Of a stretch of 64,000 nt of DNA, positions 34,164-43,551 are shown piece after piece. Every line of letters begins with the position of its first letter. Within the stretch, counting starts at the first letter, position 1. The position numbers and the translations under genes were made by a program. The notes under the pieces were generated by a model. That model ran no database searches. It was not told the origin of the DNA and saw nothing but the letters and a program-made list of their open reading frames with translations. The stretch comes from an uncultured Parabacteroides sp. GTDB lineage: Bacteria > Bacteroidota > Bacteroidia > Bacteroidales > Tannerellaceae. The DNA lies in the NCBI RefSeq assembly GCF_905196875.1, contig NZ_CAJJWO010000010.1, positions 46,456 to 110,455 of the forward strand, written 5' to 3'.

Positions 34164-35213
34164 TTATAAGATCAGCATGGCATCACCGTAAGCACCGAAA
34201 CGATACTTTTCTTTCAATGCCACTTCATAGGCATCCATAATCAAATCGTAACCACCGAATGAAGCAGTCATCATCAGAAGAGTAGACAACGGCATGTGGA
34301 AATTTGTGATCATGCTGGTTGCCACACTGAAATCATACGGCGGGAAAATGAACTTATTCGTCCATCCTTCGAATTCTTTCAGGTGTCCGTCTGTACTTAC
34401 TGCTGTTTCAACAGCACGCATCACGGAAGTACCCACGGCGCAGATCTGACGTCCGTCGTCCTTACCTCTGTTTACGATATCGACAACATCCCCGTTTACG
34501 ATCATCTGTTCGGAGTCCATTTTATGCTTTGTCAGGTCTTCCACGTCGATCTCACGGAAATTACCCAGTCCGGAATGAACCGTCAGAAAAGCAAAACGAC
34601 AGTCTTTTATTTCCAGACGTTTCATCAATTCACGGCTGAAGTGAAGACCGGCAGCAGGAGCTACAACAGCACCTTCTTCAGTTGCAAAGATGTTCTGGTA
34701 ACGATCTTCGTCATCCGGTTCGACCGGACGGTCGATATATTTTGGCAGCGGGGTTTCGCCCAATGCATATAATGCTTTTTTAAATTCGTCGTGGTTACCG
34801 TCATACAGGAAACGCAGTGTACGGCCACGTGAAGTAGTATTGTCAATGACTTCAGCCACCATCGAATCGTCTTCTCCGAAATACAGTTTGTTACCGATAC
34901 GTATCTTACGTGCCGGATCTACCAATACGTCCCAAAGACGCAGGTCTTCGTTCAGTTCACGCAGCAAAAAGACTTCAATACGTGCACCGGTTTTTTCTTT
35001 ATTCCCGTACAAACGGGCAGGGAAAACCTTCGTGTTATTGAAGATAAATACATCCTTCTCTCCAAAATAGTCCAACAGATCTTTAAATACCTTATGCTCT
35101 ATTTCGCCGGTGTTACGATTAACAACCATCATACGGGACTCATCCCTGTTCTTTGCAGGATGAAGAGCGATCAAATCCTCCGGTAAATTAAATTTGAATT
35201 TAGACAGCTTCAT
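34164..35213 (-). CDS. queA: tRNA preQ1(34) S-adenosylmethionine ribosyltransferase-isomerase
   Basis: 349 aa, normal family length. It transfers the ribosyl part of SAM to preQ1 in tRNA, forming epoxyqueuosine. Typical segments: FNLPEDLIALHPAKNRDESR near the start, FIFNNTKVFPARLYGNK, AAGLHFSRELMKRLE, VHSGLGNFREIDVEDL and TNFHMPLSTLLMMTASFGG. It depends on SAM supplied by the nearby metK. It sits in the operon between truB and folK. Confidence 0.97.
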   Translation of the reverse strand: MKLSKFKFNLPEDLIALHPAKNRDESRMMVVNRNTGEIEHKVFKDLLDYFGEKDVFIFNNTKVFPARLYGNKEKTGARIEVFLLRELNEDLRLWDVLVDPARKIRIGNKLYFGEDDSMVAEVIDNTTSRGRTLRFLYDGNHDEFKKALYALGETPLPKYIDRPVEPDDEDRYQNIFATEEGAVVAPAAGLHFSRELMKRLEIKDCRFAFLTVHSGLGNFREIDVEDLTKHKMDSEQMIVNGDVVDIVNRGKDDGRQICAVGTSVMRAVETAVSTDGHLKEFEGWTNKFIFPPYDFSVATSMITNFHMPLSTLLMMTASFGGYDLIMDAYEVALKEKYRFGAYGDAMLIL

Positions 35214-35246
35214 AATGTTACTTTATTTATTTTCTTTTTATTCTTA

Positions 35247-35978
35247 TCATTTGTCAGAGGATACAGACCCAACTTCACCAGCCGGACAATCTCCTACCGC
35301 CTCATCCAAAAATGCATCTATCTCTTCCGGATTCATGCATTTATCCAATGTTATATCTCCGATCCGGGTACGTTCCAACCCGATCAGATGAGCTCCCGAA
35401 TGTAAGGCCGTACCGACATCACGGGCCAAAGCACGGATATAAGTACCTTTGCTACACACCACACGGATCTTAATGACCGGCAGGTTACATTCCAGTAACT
35501 CCATTTCGTCGATCACCAATGTCTTCGACTTCAACTCCACTTCTTCACCTTTGCGTGCCAGTTCATAAGCACGCTTCCCATCTACTTTACAAGCAGAAAA
35601 AACCGGGGGGATCTGTTGAATGATACCTACAAACGAATTCAGTACCTCTTCTACCATCTCCCGGGTTATATGTTCTGTCGGATATACAGCATCTATCTCT
35701 TTTTCCAGGTCGAAAGAAGGCGTTGTCTCACCCAGTTTCAGCGTTGCAACGTATTCTTTGGTCTGATACTGGAATTCGTCGATCCTTTTGGTTGCTCTCC
35801 CGGTACAAACGATCATTACCCCGGTAGCCAACGGATCAAGCGTTCCGGCATGTCCGACCTTTATCTTTTTTACTTTCAGCTTCCGCGACAACTTATACCG
35901 GAACTTGTTCACCAGATCGAACGACGTCCATGTCAGCGGTTTGTTAAAATATAAAACCTCTCCTGCTATAAAATCCAT
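35247..35978 (-). CDS. truB: tRNA pseudouridine(55) synthase
   Basis: 243 aa. It makes pseudouridine 55 in the tRNA T loop. The catalytic Asp48 is in KVGHAGTLDPLATGVM (41-56), preceded by LYFNKPLTWTSFDLVNKF. The later motifs GKRAYELARKGEEVEL and CSKGTYIRALARDVG are intact. It is shorter than the E. coli enzyme because the C-terminal PUA domain is missing, which is usual in this phylum. It is 6 bp after uppP. Confidence 0.97.
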   Translation of the reverse strand: MDFIAGEVLYFNKPLTWTSFDLVNKFRYKLSRKLKVKKIKVGHAGTLDPLATGVMIVCTGRATKRIDEFQYQTKEYVATLKLGETTPSFDLEKEIDAVYPTEHITREMVEEVLNSFVGIIQQIPPVFSACKVDGKRAYELARKGEEVELKSKTLVIDEMELLECNLPVIKIRVVCSKGTYIRALARDVGTALHSGAHLIGLERTRIGDITLDKCMNPEEIDAFLDEAVGDCPAGEVGSVSSDK

Positions 35979-35984
35979 TCTATA

Positions 35985-36785
35985 TTATTTCATCAATGTA
36001 CATGCAATAGTGATCAAACCGGCTATTGCACAATAAATAGCAAAGTAGATCAACTTCCCTTTTTTCACAATATTGATCATCCACTTACAAGCCAGACAAC
36101 CGGAAAGGAAAGCAGCTACAAAACCAACGACCAGTGAAAGTGTCGGAATATCTCCGGCCACATCTTCACCCTTAACCATCTTCAATACATCCAATAAGGC
36201 TTCACCCAAAATCGGAGGGATCACCATCAAGAAAGAAAACTGAGCCAGTTTCGCCTTATTATTACCCAACAATAAACCCGTAGCAATCGTTGTACCCGAA
36301 CGTGAAAGTCCGGGCAAAACAGCACAAGCCTGGGCTAAACCGATAATAAAAGCATCTTTCATCGAAATCTTTTCTTTCTGCCGCGGCTTTGCATAATAAG
36401 AGAATGCCAGCAAAGCAGCCGTTACCAGCAGCATACAACCGACGATAAGCAAACCCGAGCCAAAGATAGCTTCGACTTTATCTTTGAAAAATACTCCCAC
36501 GATACCAACCGGTATCATCGAAATCAGGATATTGATCGCATAACGTGTTTCGCTATTCATCTCAAACTTGAATAACCCGCGGAATATCCATTCGATCTCT
36601 TTCCAGAGTATTACTAATGTACTAAGTACCGTAGCCACGTGGACCACGATCGTAAATATCAGATTCTCTTCTCCTTCAATTCCAAACAGGGCCGATCCGA
36701 TTGCCAAATGACCGCTGCTGCTTACGGGAAGATACTCCGTCAGTCCCTGTACGATTCCCAGCACTAAGGCCTCTAACCAACTCAT
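35985..36785 (-). CDS. uppP: Undecaprenyl-diphosphate phosphatase
   Basis: 266 aa, about eight membrane segments. The BacA/UppP motifs are present: GLTEYLPVSSSGHL (15-28, with Glu17) and PGLSRSGTTIATGLLLG. It recycles the lipid carrier for peptidoglycan and surface polysaccharides and confers bacitracin tolerance. Its ATG overlaps the stop of the upstream DUF3098 gene by 4 bp. Confidence 0.97.
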   Translation of the reverse strand: MSWLEALVLGIVQGLTEYLPVSSSGHLAIGSALFGIEGEENLIFTIVVHVATVLSTLVILWKEIEWIFRGLFKFEMNSETRYAINILISMIPVGIVGVFFKDKVEAIFGSGLLIVGCMLLVTAALLAFSYYAKPRQKEKISMKDAFIIGLAQACAVLPGLSRSGTTIATGLLLGNNKAKLAQFSFLMVIPPILGEALLDVLKMVKGEDVAGDIPTLSLVVGFVAAFLSGCLACKWMINIVKKGKLIYFAIYCAIAGLITIACTLMK

Positions 36786-37024
36786 TCTGTTACTTCTTTA
36801 CCTTTACTGTTCTTCAGGATTCCTACAATCATCAGACCGAAACCGATCACAGTTACCACCGGTGCAACAACAATACGTCGTGTACTGAATATTTCCGGAT
36901 TAAAACTGGTTGCATCACCTGATCCACCACCACTCATCAACATGAAACCAATAATGATTACTGCTACAGCAACTGCAATCAGAATAAAATTTTCTTTACC
37001 GAATGCAAAATCTCTTTTAGCCAT
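36782..37024 (-). CDS. DUF3098 small membrane protein
   Basis: 80 aa with two hydrophobic segments (FILIAVAVAVIIIGFMLM and VVAPVVTVIGFGLMIVGIL) joined by a short Gly/Ser loop. It matches the small DUF3098 proteins found in Bacteroidetes between ftsX and uppP. The function is unknown; the fixed context suggests cell envelope or division. Confidence 0.88.
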   Translation of the reverse strand: MAKRDFAFGKENFILIAVAVAVIIIGFMLMSGGGSGDATSFNPEIFSTRRIVVAPVVTVIGFGLMIVGILKNSKGKEVTE

Positions 37025-37039
37025 CTCTCTTTGTTTATT

Positions 37040-37918
37040 TTAAATGTAATACAACTTATCAACACCCATACGGAGGTACTTGTTTACAGCAAAAATGGTA
37101 GCCGTAATAGATAACAGTATTCCCAGCAGGAATACTGCGGCATAAACCACCAGTAAAGCCTTCATATCCAATAATTGAATAAAGCCGTCCAACTCGTGTT
37201 GTAAGTAATATAACGAACCAGTCAGCATCAATATTGCAAGGATAGAAGCAAAAATACCACTTACCACATTATAACGGACAAAAGGCCGGCGTATAAAGCC
37301 GGAAGTGGCACCTACCAATTTCATTGTATGGATCAAAAAACGCTTTGAATAGATCAATAACCGGATTGTATTACTGATCAGTACAAATGATATGGCCATC
37401 AGCATAACGGCCAGTGTGAGCAGGATAATGCTCAGACGTTTCATATTATCGTTTACCATCTGCATCATATCTTTACGGTAAAGCAGGTCGGATACAGATG
37501 TATATGTTTTTATTTTCTTTTCAATGTGCTGCAGGCTGTCCGGGTTTGCATATTCGGAATGCAGTTTTACTTCGATAGAGGCTTGCAGAGGATTAAAGCC
37601 CAGAAATGTTTCAGGATTCTCTCCCAGTTCTTCTTCCAGTTCTTTTGCAGCTTGTTCTTTAGATATATATTCGGTCGATTTGATAAAGGGAAGCGCATCC
37701 AGGCTTTTCTGCATTTTCTTAATATCAGCCTCTTTCTGGTTATCTTTTAATACAATTGAAAATGAAATGTTCTCCTTGACATAGACCGATAACTTATTCC
37801 CCAACAACCCCATCAGTAAAATCAAGCCCAGCAGAAAGAGCACCAGAGCAATACTGATAATAGACGTAAGACGAGAATTAAAGAAAGAAACCGAGCTAAC
37901 CTTATTATTTTCAGCCAT
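37040..37918 (-). CDS. ftsX: Cell division protein FtsX
   Basis: 292 aa. One membrane segment near residue 15-38, a periplasmic ECD of about 130 residues (VKENISFSIVLKDNQKEADI onward), then three more membrane segments, the FtsX layout. With FtsE it forms an ABC-like complex that activates septal peptidoglycan hydrolases. ftsE is not adjacent. It heads the gene string ftsX-DUF3098-uppP-truB-queA-folK. Confidence 0.93.
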   Translation of the reverse strand: MAENNKVSSVSFFNSRLTSIISIALVLFLLGLILLMGLLGNKLSVYVKENISFSIVLKDNQKEADIKKMQKSLDALPFIKSTEYISKEQAAKELEEELGENPETFLGFNPLQASIEVKLHSEYANPDSLQHIEKKIKTYTSVSDLLYRKDMMQMVNDNMKRLSIILLTLAVMLMAISFVLISNTIRLLIYSKRFLIHTMKLVGATSGFIRRPFVRYNVVSGIFASILAILMLTGSLYYLQHELDGFIQLLDMKALLVVYAAVFLLGILLSITATIFAVNKYLRMGVDKLYYI

Positions 37919-37944
37919 CAGACGTAACCTTATTATTATTCAAC

Positions 37945-37984
37945 AAATTGAGGAGATATGTACAGAGCACATACCTCCCAATTT
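37945..37984 (-). terminator. Hairpin downstream of miaB
   Basis: An imperfect 16-bp stem (37945-37961 with 37969-37984, one bulge and one mismatch) and a 7-nt loop between the miaB stop (38068) and the ftsX start. There is only a short T-run. Confidence 0.5.
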
Positions 37985-38067
37985 TTCTGCAAAAGAACGA
38001 ATAAATTGCGAGACAGCCGTCAGATTATAATTATTTAACCATTTATAAACCTGCCGGTTCGCACTCA

Positions 38068-39438
38068 TCATTCTACCGGTTCACCGAATAATGTTGCCGA
38101 AGAGGCTCTGTTGATTCTTACCTTCACAAATTGCCCGACTTTATAGTTTTTCTTATCGAAAATCACGACTTTGTTTTGGCTCGTACGCCCGAACAACTGT
38201 TCGCGTGAACGTTTGGAGAAACCTTCGATCAGAACCTCAAACTCTTTTCCTATATCACGCAGGTTACTTTCTTCCGACAGCTGATTCTGTAAATCGATCA
38301 TTCCCTGCAAACGACGTACTTTTTCTTCTTCCGATACCGTATCAGGGAGATGTTTGGCCGCATAGGTTCCGGGACGTTCAGAATATTTGAACAGGAAAGC
38401 GGCGTCATATCTGACTTCGCGCATCAATGAAAGTGTTTCTTCATAATCTTCTTCTGTTTCCGAATGAAAACCACAGAACAGATCGGTTGCAATCGAAGCT
38501 TCCGGAACGATACGGCGAATAGCGGCGATACGATCGAGATACCATTCACGGGTATATTTACGGTTCATCACCTTCAGGATCTTCGAGCTACCCGACTGAG
38601 CCGGCAGATGTATGTACTTACATATATTATTATGGGCGGCTATCACACGGAGTGTATCGTCGCTCATATCTTTCGGATGAGAGGTCACAAAGCGAATGCG
38701 CATATTCGGCGCCTCCTCGGCTACACGTTCCAGCAGCATTGGGAAAGTAACCGTTTCACCGTCTTTTTCAAAAGCATACGAATTCACATTCTGCCCAAGC
38801 AATGTCGCCTCTTTAAAACCTTTGTCACGCATGTCCCTTATTTCATTCAGGATACTTTCCACATCGCGGCTACGTTCACGTCCACGAGTATAAGGTACGA
38901 TACAATACGTACAGAAATTATTACACCCACGCATAATCGACACAAAACCCGAGATATGCACGCCACCCAACTTCAGGGGCATGACATCTTTATAGGTTTC
39001 CTGTGTGGAAAGTTCAACATTGATCGCTTTTTCCCCATGCTCGACAGCACCTACCAGGTTTGGCAGATCCATATAAGAGTCCGGACCTACTACCAGATCG
39101 GCATGATGCACATTGATCAGTTCCTCTTTCACCCGTTCGGCCATACATCCCAGTACGCCCACAATCAGTGATTTCTTTTTCCGCTTTAGAGACTGAAAAT
39201 ACTGAAGCCGTCCGTAAATTTTCTGTTCCGCGTTATCGCGTACCGAGCAGGTATTTACAAAGACCGCATCCGCTTCTTCAATCTTGTCGGTCATAGCGTA
39301 TCCGTCCATTTTCATGATGGAAGCTACCACTTCACTGTCTGCTACATTCATCTGGCACCCGTAGGTCTCGATGAACAACTTTTTCTCCTCATTTCCGGCT
39401 GCAGATTTTAAGTCTGCGCCATTTTCCTGATTCGTCAT
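38068..39438 (-). CDS. miaB: tRNA-2-methylthio-N6-dimethylallyladenosine synthase MiaB
   Basis: 456 aa from ATG 39438 (MTNQENGAD); the frame is open to 39519 but the extra 27 residues do not belong to the family. It is a radical-SAM methylthiotransferase. The N-terminal UPF0004 domain carries three Cys (ETYGCQMN, FVNTCSVRD, GVLGCMAER), the radical SAM motif is CNNFCTYC, and a C-terminal TRAM domain binds tRNA. It modifies A37 next to the anticodon. Confidence 0.96.
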   Translation of the reverse strand: MTNQENGADLKSAAGNEEKKLFIETYGCQMNVADSEVVASIMKMDGYAMTDKIEEADAVFVNTCSVRDNAEQKIYGRLQYFQSLKRKKKSLIVGVLGCMAERVKEELINVHHADLVVGPDSYMDLPNLVGAVEHGEKAINVELSTQETYKDVMPLKLGGVHISGFVSIMRGCNNFCTYCIVPYTRGRERSRDVESILNEIRDMRDKGFKEATLLGQNVNSYAFEKDGETVTFPMLLERVAEEAPNMRIRFVTSHPKDMSDDTLRVIAAHNNICKYIHLPAQSGSSKILKVMNRKYTREWYLDRIAAIRRIVPEASIATDLFCGFHSETEEDYEETLSLMREVRYDAAFLFKYSERPGTYAAKHLPDTVSEEEKVRRLQGMIDLQNQLSEESNLRDIGKEFEVLIEGFSKRSREQLFGRTSQNKVVIFDKKNYKVGQFVKVRINRASSATLFGEPVE

Positions 39439-39496
39439 TTTGTTTCCGTTAATAAAATTTAAATACACGTATTCTATAAAAATAAACCGCCAAAGG

Positions 39497-39528
39497 CTTG
39501 CACAGTTCAATTTCGCCAATTATATTTG
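39497..39528 (+). promoter_or_regulatory. Promoter upstream of the 137-aa gene
   Basis: CTTG (39497-39500) and a perfect TATATTTG (39521-39528), 20 bp apart. This would give a leader of about 155 nt containing the hairpin at 39577-39606. Confidence 0.5.
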
Positions 39529-39576
39529 CATACGAAAAACGTAAATTTTTTCATAGTTAAGGTTTTGGTTAAATCG

Positions 39577-39606
39577 AATAAGGGTGGCTGTGAAGTTACC
39601 CTTATT
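39577..39606 (+). other. Leader hairpin
   Basis: 9-bp stem AATAAGGGT (39577-39585) / ACCCTTATT (39598-39606), 12-nt loop, followed by a T-rich tract. It could be an attenuator, or end a short RNA starting near 39535. Confidence 0.45.
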
Positions 39607-39689
39607 TACTTTTATACCCTTTATAATTCTATCTTCTTTCACTATTCAATAAATCTTCGTACATTTGGAGTGCAAAAATAATCAAAGTT

Positions 39690-40103
39690 ATGGATAACCT
39701 GGGCGATTGGATATATATTGTTTTCCTGATAGTTGCAGCAGTGAGCGGTTTATTCAGTTCAAAGAACAAGAAAAAACGCCCGACTCAGGTGCTGGGACAA
39801 CCTGAATACGAGCCGGCTAAAGAGGAGCATACTCTCTCAGGCAAAGGCTTTTGGGAAATACTGGAAGAGGCAACTACTCCTCCCGAAAAGAAAGAAAATA
39901 AGAAAAAGAAAAAAGAAATACGGCAACCTAATCCTTTCTTGGCTGCCGAACAGGAAATCCACAAACCCAAAGTCAGTTCATCCCCGATCATGAATTTTCC
40001 GACCGAAGAGGAACATGCCCTTTTAGAGGATATTGAGTTCAATAACGCTGAAGAGTTAAGAAAAGCTGTTATTTACTCAGAAATACTTAACCGCAAGTAT
40101 TGA
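39690..40103 (+). CDS. Hypothetical single-pass membrane protein
   Basis: 137 aa. One N-terminal membrane segment (WIYIVFLIVAAVSGLFS), then a highly charged low-complexity region (KKKRPTQ, KKENKKKKKEIRQP) and a more conserved-looking acidic tail (EEEHALLEDIEFNNAEELRKA). There is no known domain. The long charged cytoplasmic part suggests a scaffold or interaction protein. The promoter of the next gene lies just after its 3' end. Confidence 0.7.
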   Translation: MDNLGDWIYIVFLIVAAVSGLFSSKNKKKRPTQVLGQPEYEPAKEEHTLSGKGFWEILEEATTPPEKKENKKKKKEIRQPNPFLAAEQEIHKPKVSSSPIMNFPTEEEHALLEDIEFNNAEELRKAVIYSEILNRKY

Positions 40104-40128
40104 TCTATTTTCTTTTTTAATACCTTTG
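40099..40128 (+). promoter_or_regulatory. CoA-transferase promoter
   Basis: TACCTTTG at 40121-40128 with ATTG at 40099-40102, 18 bp upstream, giving a leader of about 40 nt. Confidence 0.55.
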
Positions 40129-40176
40129 CAGCCGTTTAGCTGACTTATAAGTATTTATCTAATAAAAAATAATATC

Positions 40177-41673
40177 ATGGCTTTAAAATTCATTACAGCT
40201 GAAGAAGCTGCTTCGTTCGTTCATCATAACGACAACGTCGGATTCAGTGGTTTTACACCAGCCGGATGCCCGAAAGTCGTTCCGGGTGCCATCGCAAAAA
40301 AAGCGATGGAAGAACATGCAAAAGGAAATCCTTTCCAGATCGGTATGTTTACCGGAGCTTCTACCGGTGATAAACTGGATGGCGAATTAGCTCGCGCCAA
40401 TGCTATTAAATTCCGTACTCCGTACCAATCAAACAAAGACTTACGTGCATTACTGAATGCTCATGGAGCACAGTATTTCGACATGCACCTGTCTGAACTG
40501 GCACAGGACCTACGTTATGGTTTTCTTGGAAAGATCGATGTAGCAATCGTTGAAGCTGCCGATGTAACCGAAAACGGTGAAATCATCCCGACCAGCGGTG
40601 TAGGTATCGTTCCTACAGCTTGTCGCATGGCTGACCGTATCATCATCGAGTTGAATAGCAGACACCCGAAAGAAATCCGCGGTATGCACGACATCTACGA
40701 ACCGGCAGATCCTCCTTACCGTCGTGAAATTCCAGTATATACTCCGTCCGACCGTATCGGAACTCCTTATATTAAAGTAGATCCGGCTAAGATCGTCGGT
40801 ATCGTAAAGACAGAAGAGCCGAACGAAGGAGGTAAATTCTCACCGCTGGATGACGTTACAATGGCTATCGGTAAAAATGTTGCCGACTTCCTGGTAAGCG
40901 AAATTAAAGCCGGCCGTCTGCCGAAAGAATTCGTTCCCCTGCAGAGTGGCGTAGGAAATGTAGCCAATGCTGTTTTAGGTTGCATGGGTGCTAACAAAAA
41001 TATTCCTGCATTCAATGTATATACGGAAGTTATCCAGGATGCAGTTATCAGCCTGATGAAAGAAGGCCGCGTGAAATTTGCCAGCGGTTGTTCTTTATCT
41101 GTAAGTAATGAAGTAATCCGTGAAATTTACGGTAACCTCGATTTCTTCAAAGACAAGATCCTTCTTCGTCCGCAGGAAATCTCTAACAATCCGGAAGTGG
41201 CTCGTCGTCTTGGATTGATCGCAATCAATACGGCACTGGAAGCTGATATCTTCGGTAATATCAACTCTACTCATGTATCAGGAACAAGAATGATGAATGG
41301 TATCGGTGGATCTGGTGACTTTACCCGTTCAGCGATGTTGTCTATCTTCACCACTCCTTCTACAGCCAAAGACGGTAAGATCAGTGCTTTCGTTCCGATG
41401 GTGTCTCACCTGGATCACAGCGAACACTCAGTAAAGATTATCATCTCTGAATATGGCGTAGCCGACCTGCGTGGAAAATCGCCTATCGAACGCGCTAACT
41501 GTATTATCGACAATTGTGTTCATCCGGATTACCAGCCGTTGTTGAGAGAATATCTGGCAATGGGAGTGAAAGGTCATACTCCGCAGAACCTGAAATGTTG
41601 CTTCGCTTTCCACGAAGAACTGGCTACAAGCGGCGATATGCACAATGTAGACTGGAGCAAGTATAATAAGTAA
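40177..41673 (+). CDS. Acetyl-CoA hydrolase/transferase family CoA-transferase
   Basis: 498 aa class I CoA-transferase of the AarC/Cat1/ACH1 group. Glu284 in NVYTEVIQD is the expected covalent catalytic residue, and the later loop GIGGSGDFTRSA is the family's CoA-binding segment. In Bacteroidales these enzymes move CoA between succinate, acetate and propionate, feeding the succinate-propionate fermentation. The exact acyl specificity cannot be read from sequence. It has its own promoter and terminator. Confidence 0.93.
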   Translation: MALKFITAEEAASFVHHNDNVGFSGFTPAGCPKVVPGAIAKKAMEEHAKGNPFQIGMFTGASTGDKLDGELARANAIKFRTPYQSNKDLRALLNAHGAQYFDMHLSELAQDLRYGFLGKIDVAIVEAADVTENGEIIPTSGVGIVPTACRMADRIIIELNSRHPKEIRGMHDIYEPADPPYRREIPVYTPSDRIGTPYIKVDPAKIVGIVKTEEPNEGGKFSPLDDVTMAIGKNVADFLVSEIKAGRLPKEFVPLQSGVGNVANAVLGCMGANKNIPAFNVYTEVIQDAVISLMKEGRVKFASGCSLSVSNEVIREIYGNLDFFKDKILLRPQEISNNPEVARRLGLIAINTALEADIFGNINSTHVSGTRMMNGIGGSGDFTRSAMLSIFTTPSTAKDGKISAFVPMVSHLDHSEHSVKIIISEYGVADLRGKSPIERANCIIDNCVHPDYQPLLREYLAMGVKGHTPQNLKCCFAFHEELATSGDMHNVDWSKYNK

Positions 41674-41699
41674 GAAATACCGGAGATCCGGTACAAAAT

Positions 41700-41745
41700 A
41701 AAAATCCTTCCGAATGAAATTTGATTTTCTTTCGGAAGGATTTTT
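41700..41745. terminator. Bidirectional terminator, CoA-transferase / kduD
   Basis: A perfect 15-bp stem (AAAAATCCTTCCGAA at 41700-41714 with 41731-41745) and a 16-nt loop, flanked by A- and T-runs. Confidence 0.88.
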
Positions 41746-41766
41746 TATTTTCAGAGAAACAACCTA

Positions 41767-42558
41767 TCAGGGTTGCTTTCCGATATAAGCCAGGATACCA
41801 CCGTCTACATATAATACATGTCCGTTTACGAAGTCGGATGCATCGGAAGCGAGGAATACGGCCGGTCCCATCAAATCTTCCGGAGTTCCCCAACGAGCAG
41901 CCGGAGTCTTGGCTATGATGAAGGAGTCGAACGGATGGCGTGAGCCGTCCGGTTGAGTTTCACGAAGCGGAGCTGTCTGCGGGGTAGCGATATAACCCGG
42001 GCCGATACCGTTACACTGGATGTTATATTGACCGTATTCGGAAGCGATATTACGAGTCAGCATCTTCAAACCACCCTTAGCGGCCGCATAAGCAGAAACG
42101 GTTTCGCGTCCCAGCTCACTCATCATCGAGCAGATATTAATGATCTTTCCGTGACCTTTCTTAATCATGGAAGGGATAACTGCTTTAGAAACGATGAACG
42201 GAGCATTCAAATCCACATCGATCACCTGACGGAACTCGGCAGCCGACATTTCATGCATCGGAATACGTTTGATAATACCGGCATTGTTTACCAGGATATC
42301 GATCACACCCACTTCCTTTTCGATTTGGGCAACCATGGCATTCACCTGGTCTTCGTTAGTCACGTCGCAAACATATCCGTTAGCTTCGATCCCTTCCGCT
42401 TTGTAAGCAGCCAGACCTTTATCCACCAATTCCTGTTTGATATCGTTGAAAACGATCTTCGCACCTGCCTGGGCAAAGGCAGATGCCAATGCGAAACCAA
42501 TTCCGTAAGAAGCACCTGTTACAAGTGCAACTTTTCCTTCTAATGAGAAATTTACCAT
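41767..42558 (-). CDS. kduD: 2-dehydro-3-deoxy-D-gluconate 5-dehydrogenase (KduD-type SDR)
   Basis: 263 aa from ATG 42558; the upstream 21 codons in frame lie over the repeat region and are not coding. Classical SDR: VTGASYGIGFALASAF (NAD-binding GxxxGIG), NNAGII, and the catalytic YAAAKGG with a preceding ICSMMSE. It converts 2,5-diketo-3-deoxygluconate to 2-keto-3-deoxygluconate after KduI, completing entry of unsaturated uronates into the KDG pathway. It is the last gene of the GH88-DUF2264-kduI-kduD unit. Confidence 0.93.
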   Translation of the reverse strand: MVNFSLEGKVALVTGASYGIGFALASAFAQAGAKIVFNDIKQELVDKGLAAYKAEGIEANGYVCDVTNEDQVNAMVAQIEKEVGVIDILVNNAGIIKRIPMHEMSAAEFRQVIDVDLNAPFIVSKAVIPSMIKKGHGKIINICSMMSELGRETVSAYAAAKGGLKMLTRNIASEYGQYNIQCNGIGPGYIATPQTAPLRETQPDGSRHPFDSFIIAKTPAARWGTPEDLMGPAVFLASDASDFVNGHVLYVDGGILAYIGKQP

Positions 42559-42573
42559 AACAAATAATGTGTT

Positions 42574-42667
42574 AATGTGCCAATATGCCAATGTGCCAAT
42601 AAACGCACAAGCAGTTAACACTGATTTTTTTATTTATAGCAACGGGGAATTGGCACATCGGCACATT
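42574..42667. repeat. Octamer repeat forming an inverted structure between kduI and kduD
   Basis: AATGTGCC-AATATGCC-AATGTGCC (42574-42597) repeats with an 8-bp period. 42582-42600 is also the inverse of 42649-42667 (17 of 19 positions). In RNA this gives a long intercistronic hairpin. Further GCCAAT/ATTGGC copies lie at 42674-42679. Confidence 0.65.
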
Positions 42668-42682
42668 TTCCCCATTGGCATA

Positions 42683-43525
42683 TTATTTTATGTCCGTAAT
42701 TTTAGAAAAATCCTGATCGCCATAATCGAGGTTCTCGCCACCCATTCCCCAGATAAAGGTATAGTTATGAGTAGCAGCAGCACTGTGGATAGACCATTCA
42801 GGAGATAAAACAGCCTGATCCCCTTTCATCCAGATATGACGCGTTTCATCCACTTCACCCATAAAATGGCAGATAGCCTGATCTTCTGGGATATCGAAGT
42901 AGAAATAAGCTTCCATACGGCGGCTGTGAACGTGGGCCGGCATGGTATTCCATACACTTCCCGGTTTCAGCTCGGTCATACCCATCTGCAACTGGCAGGT
43001 AGGCAATACTTGGTTTACGATCATCTTGTTGATATTACGGTCGTTCGACATTTCGAGCGAACCCATAGCAGCCACAACGGCATCCGCTTTCGTTATTTTT
43101 TTATCCGGATAGTTACGGTGAGCCATAGTGGAGTTGAAATAAAACTTAGCCGGATTCTTTGCGTCCTTGCTTTCGAAAGTCACTTCGCGATCGCCCGAAC
43201 CCAGGTAAAGCGCTTCTTTAAAATCGAGTTCGAATGTTGCATCACCGGCTTTCACAACGCCGGGGCCACCTACGCAGAAAATACCTATCTCGCGACGAGT
43301 CAGAAAATAAGGAGCCTTCAACGGATCGATCGCTTCCAGCTTCAATACTTCACCGACAGGCATAGCGCCTCCTACGATCATTCGGTCGTACATGGAATAA
43401 ACCATATTCACTTCATTCGGTGCGAAAACCGTTTCGATCAGGAAATCCCGACGAATACGCTTGGTATCGTACTGCTTTGCATCTTCCGGATGCGCGGCAT
43501 ACCGCAATTCATAATTTGTTTTCAT
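42683..43525 (-). CDS. kduI: 5-dehydro-4-deoxy-D-glucuronate isomerase
   Basis: 280 aa cupin, full family length. It isomerises 4-deoxy-5-ketouronate, the spontaneous product of unsaturated uronic acids, to 2,5-diketo-3-deoxygluconate. Family sequence: RYAAHPEDAKQYDTKRIRRD at the start and the zinc ligand region VWNTMPAHVHSRRMEAYFYF. It lies between DUF2264 and kduD in one transcription unit, so its substrate probably comes from GH88. Confidence 0.96.
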   Translation of the reverse strand: MKTNYELRYAAHPEDAKQYDTKRIRRDFLIETVFAPNEVNMVYSMYDRMIVGGAMPVGEVLKLEAIDPLKAPYFLTRREIGIFCVGGPGVVKAGDATFELDFKEALYLGSGDREVTFESKDAKNPAKFYFNSTMAHRNYPDKKITKADAVVAAMGSLEMSNDRNINKMIVNQVLPTCQLQMGMTELKPGSVWNTMPAHVHSRRMEAYFYFDIPEDQAICHFMGEVDETRHIWMKGDQAVLSPEWSIHSAAATHNYTFIWGMGGENLDYGDQDFSKITDIK

Positions 43526-43551
43526 TCTGATTCTATTTATTTTGTTATTAC

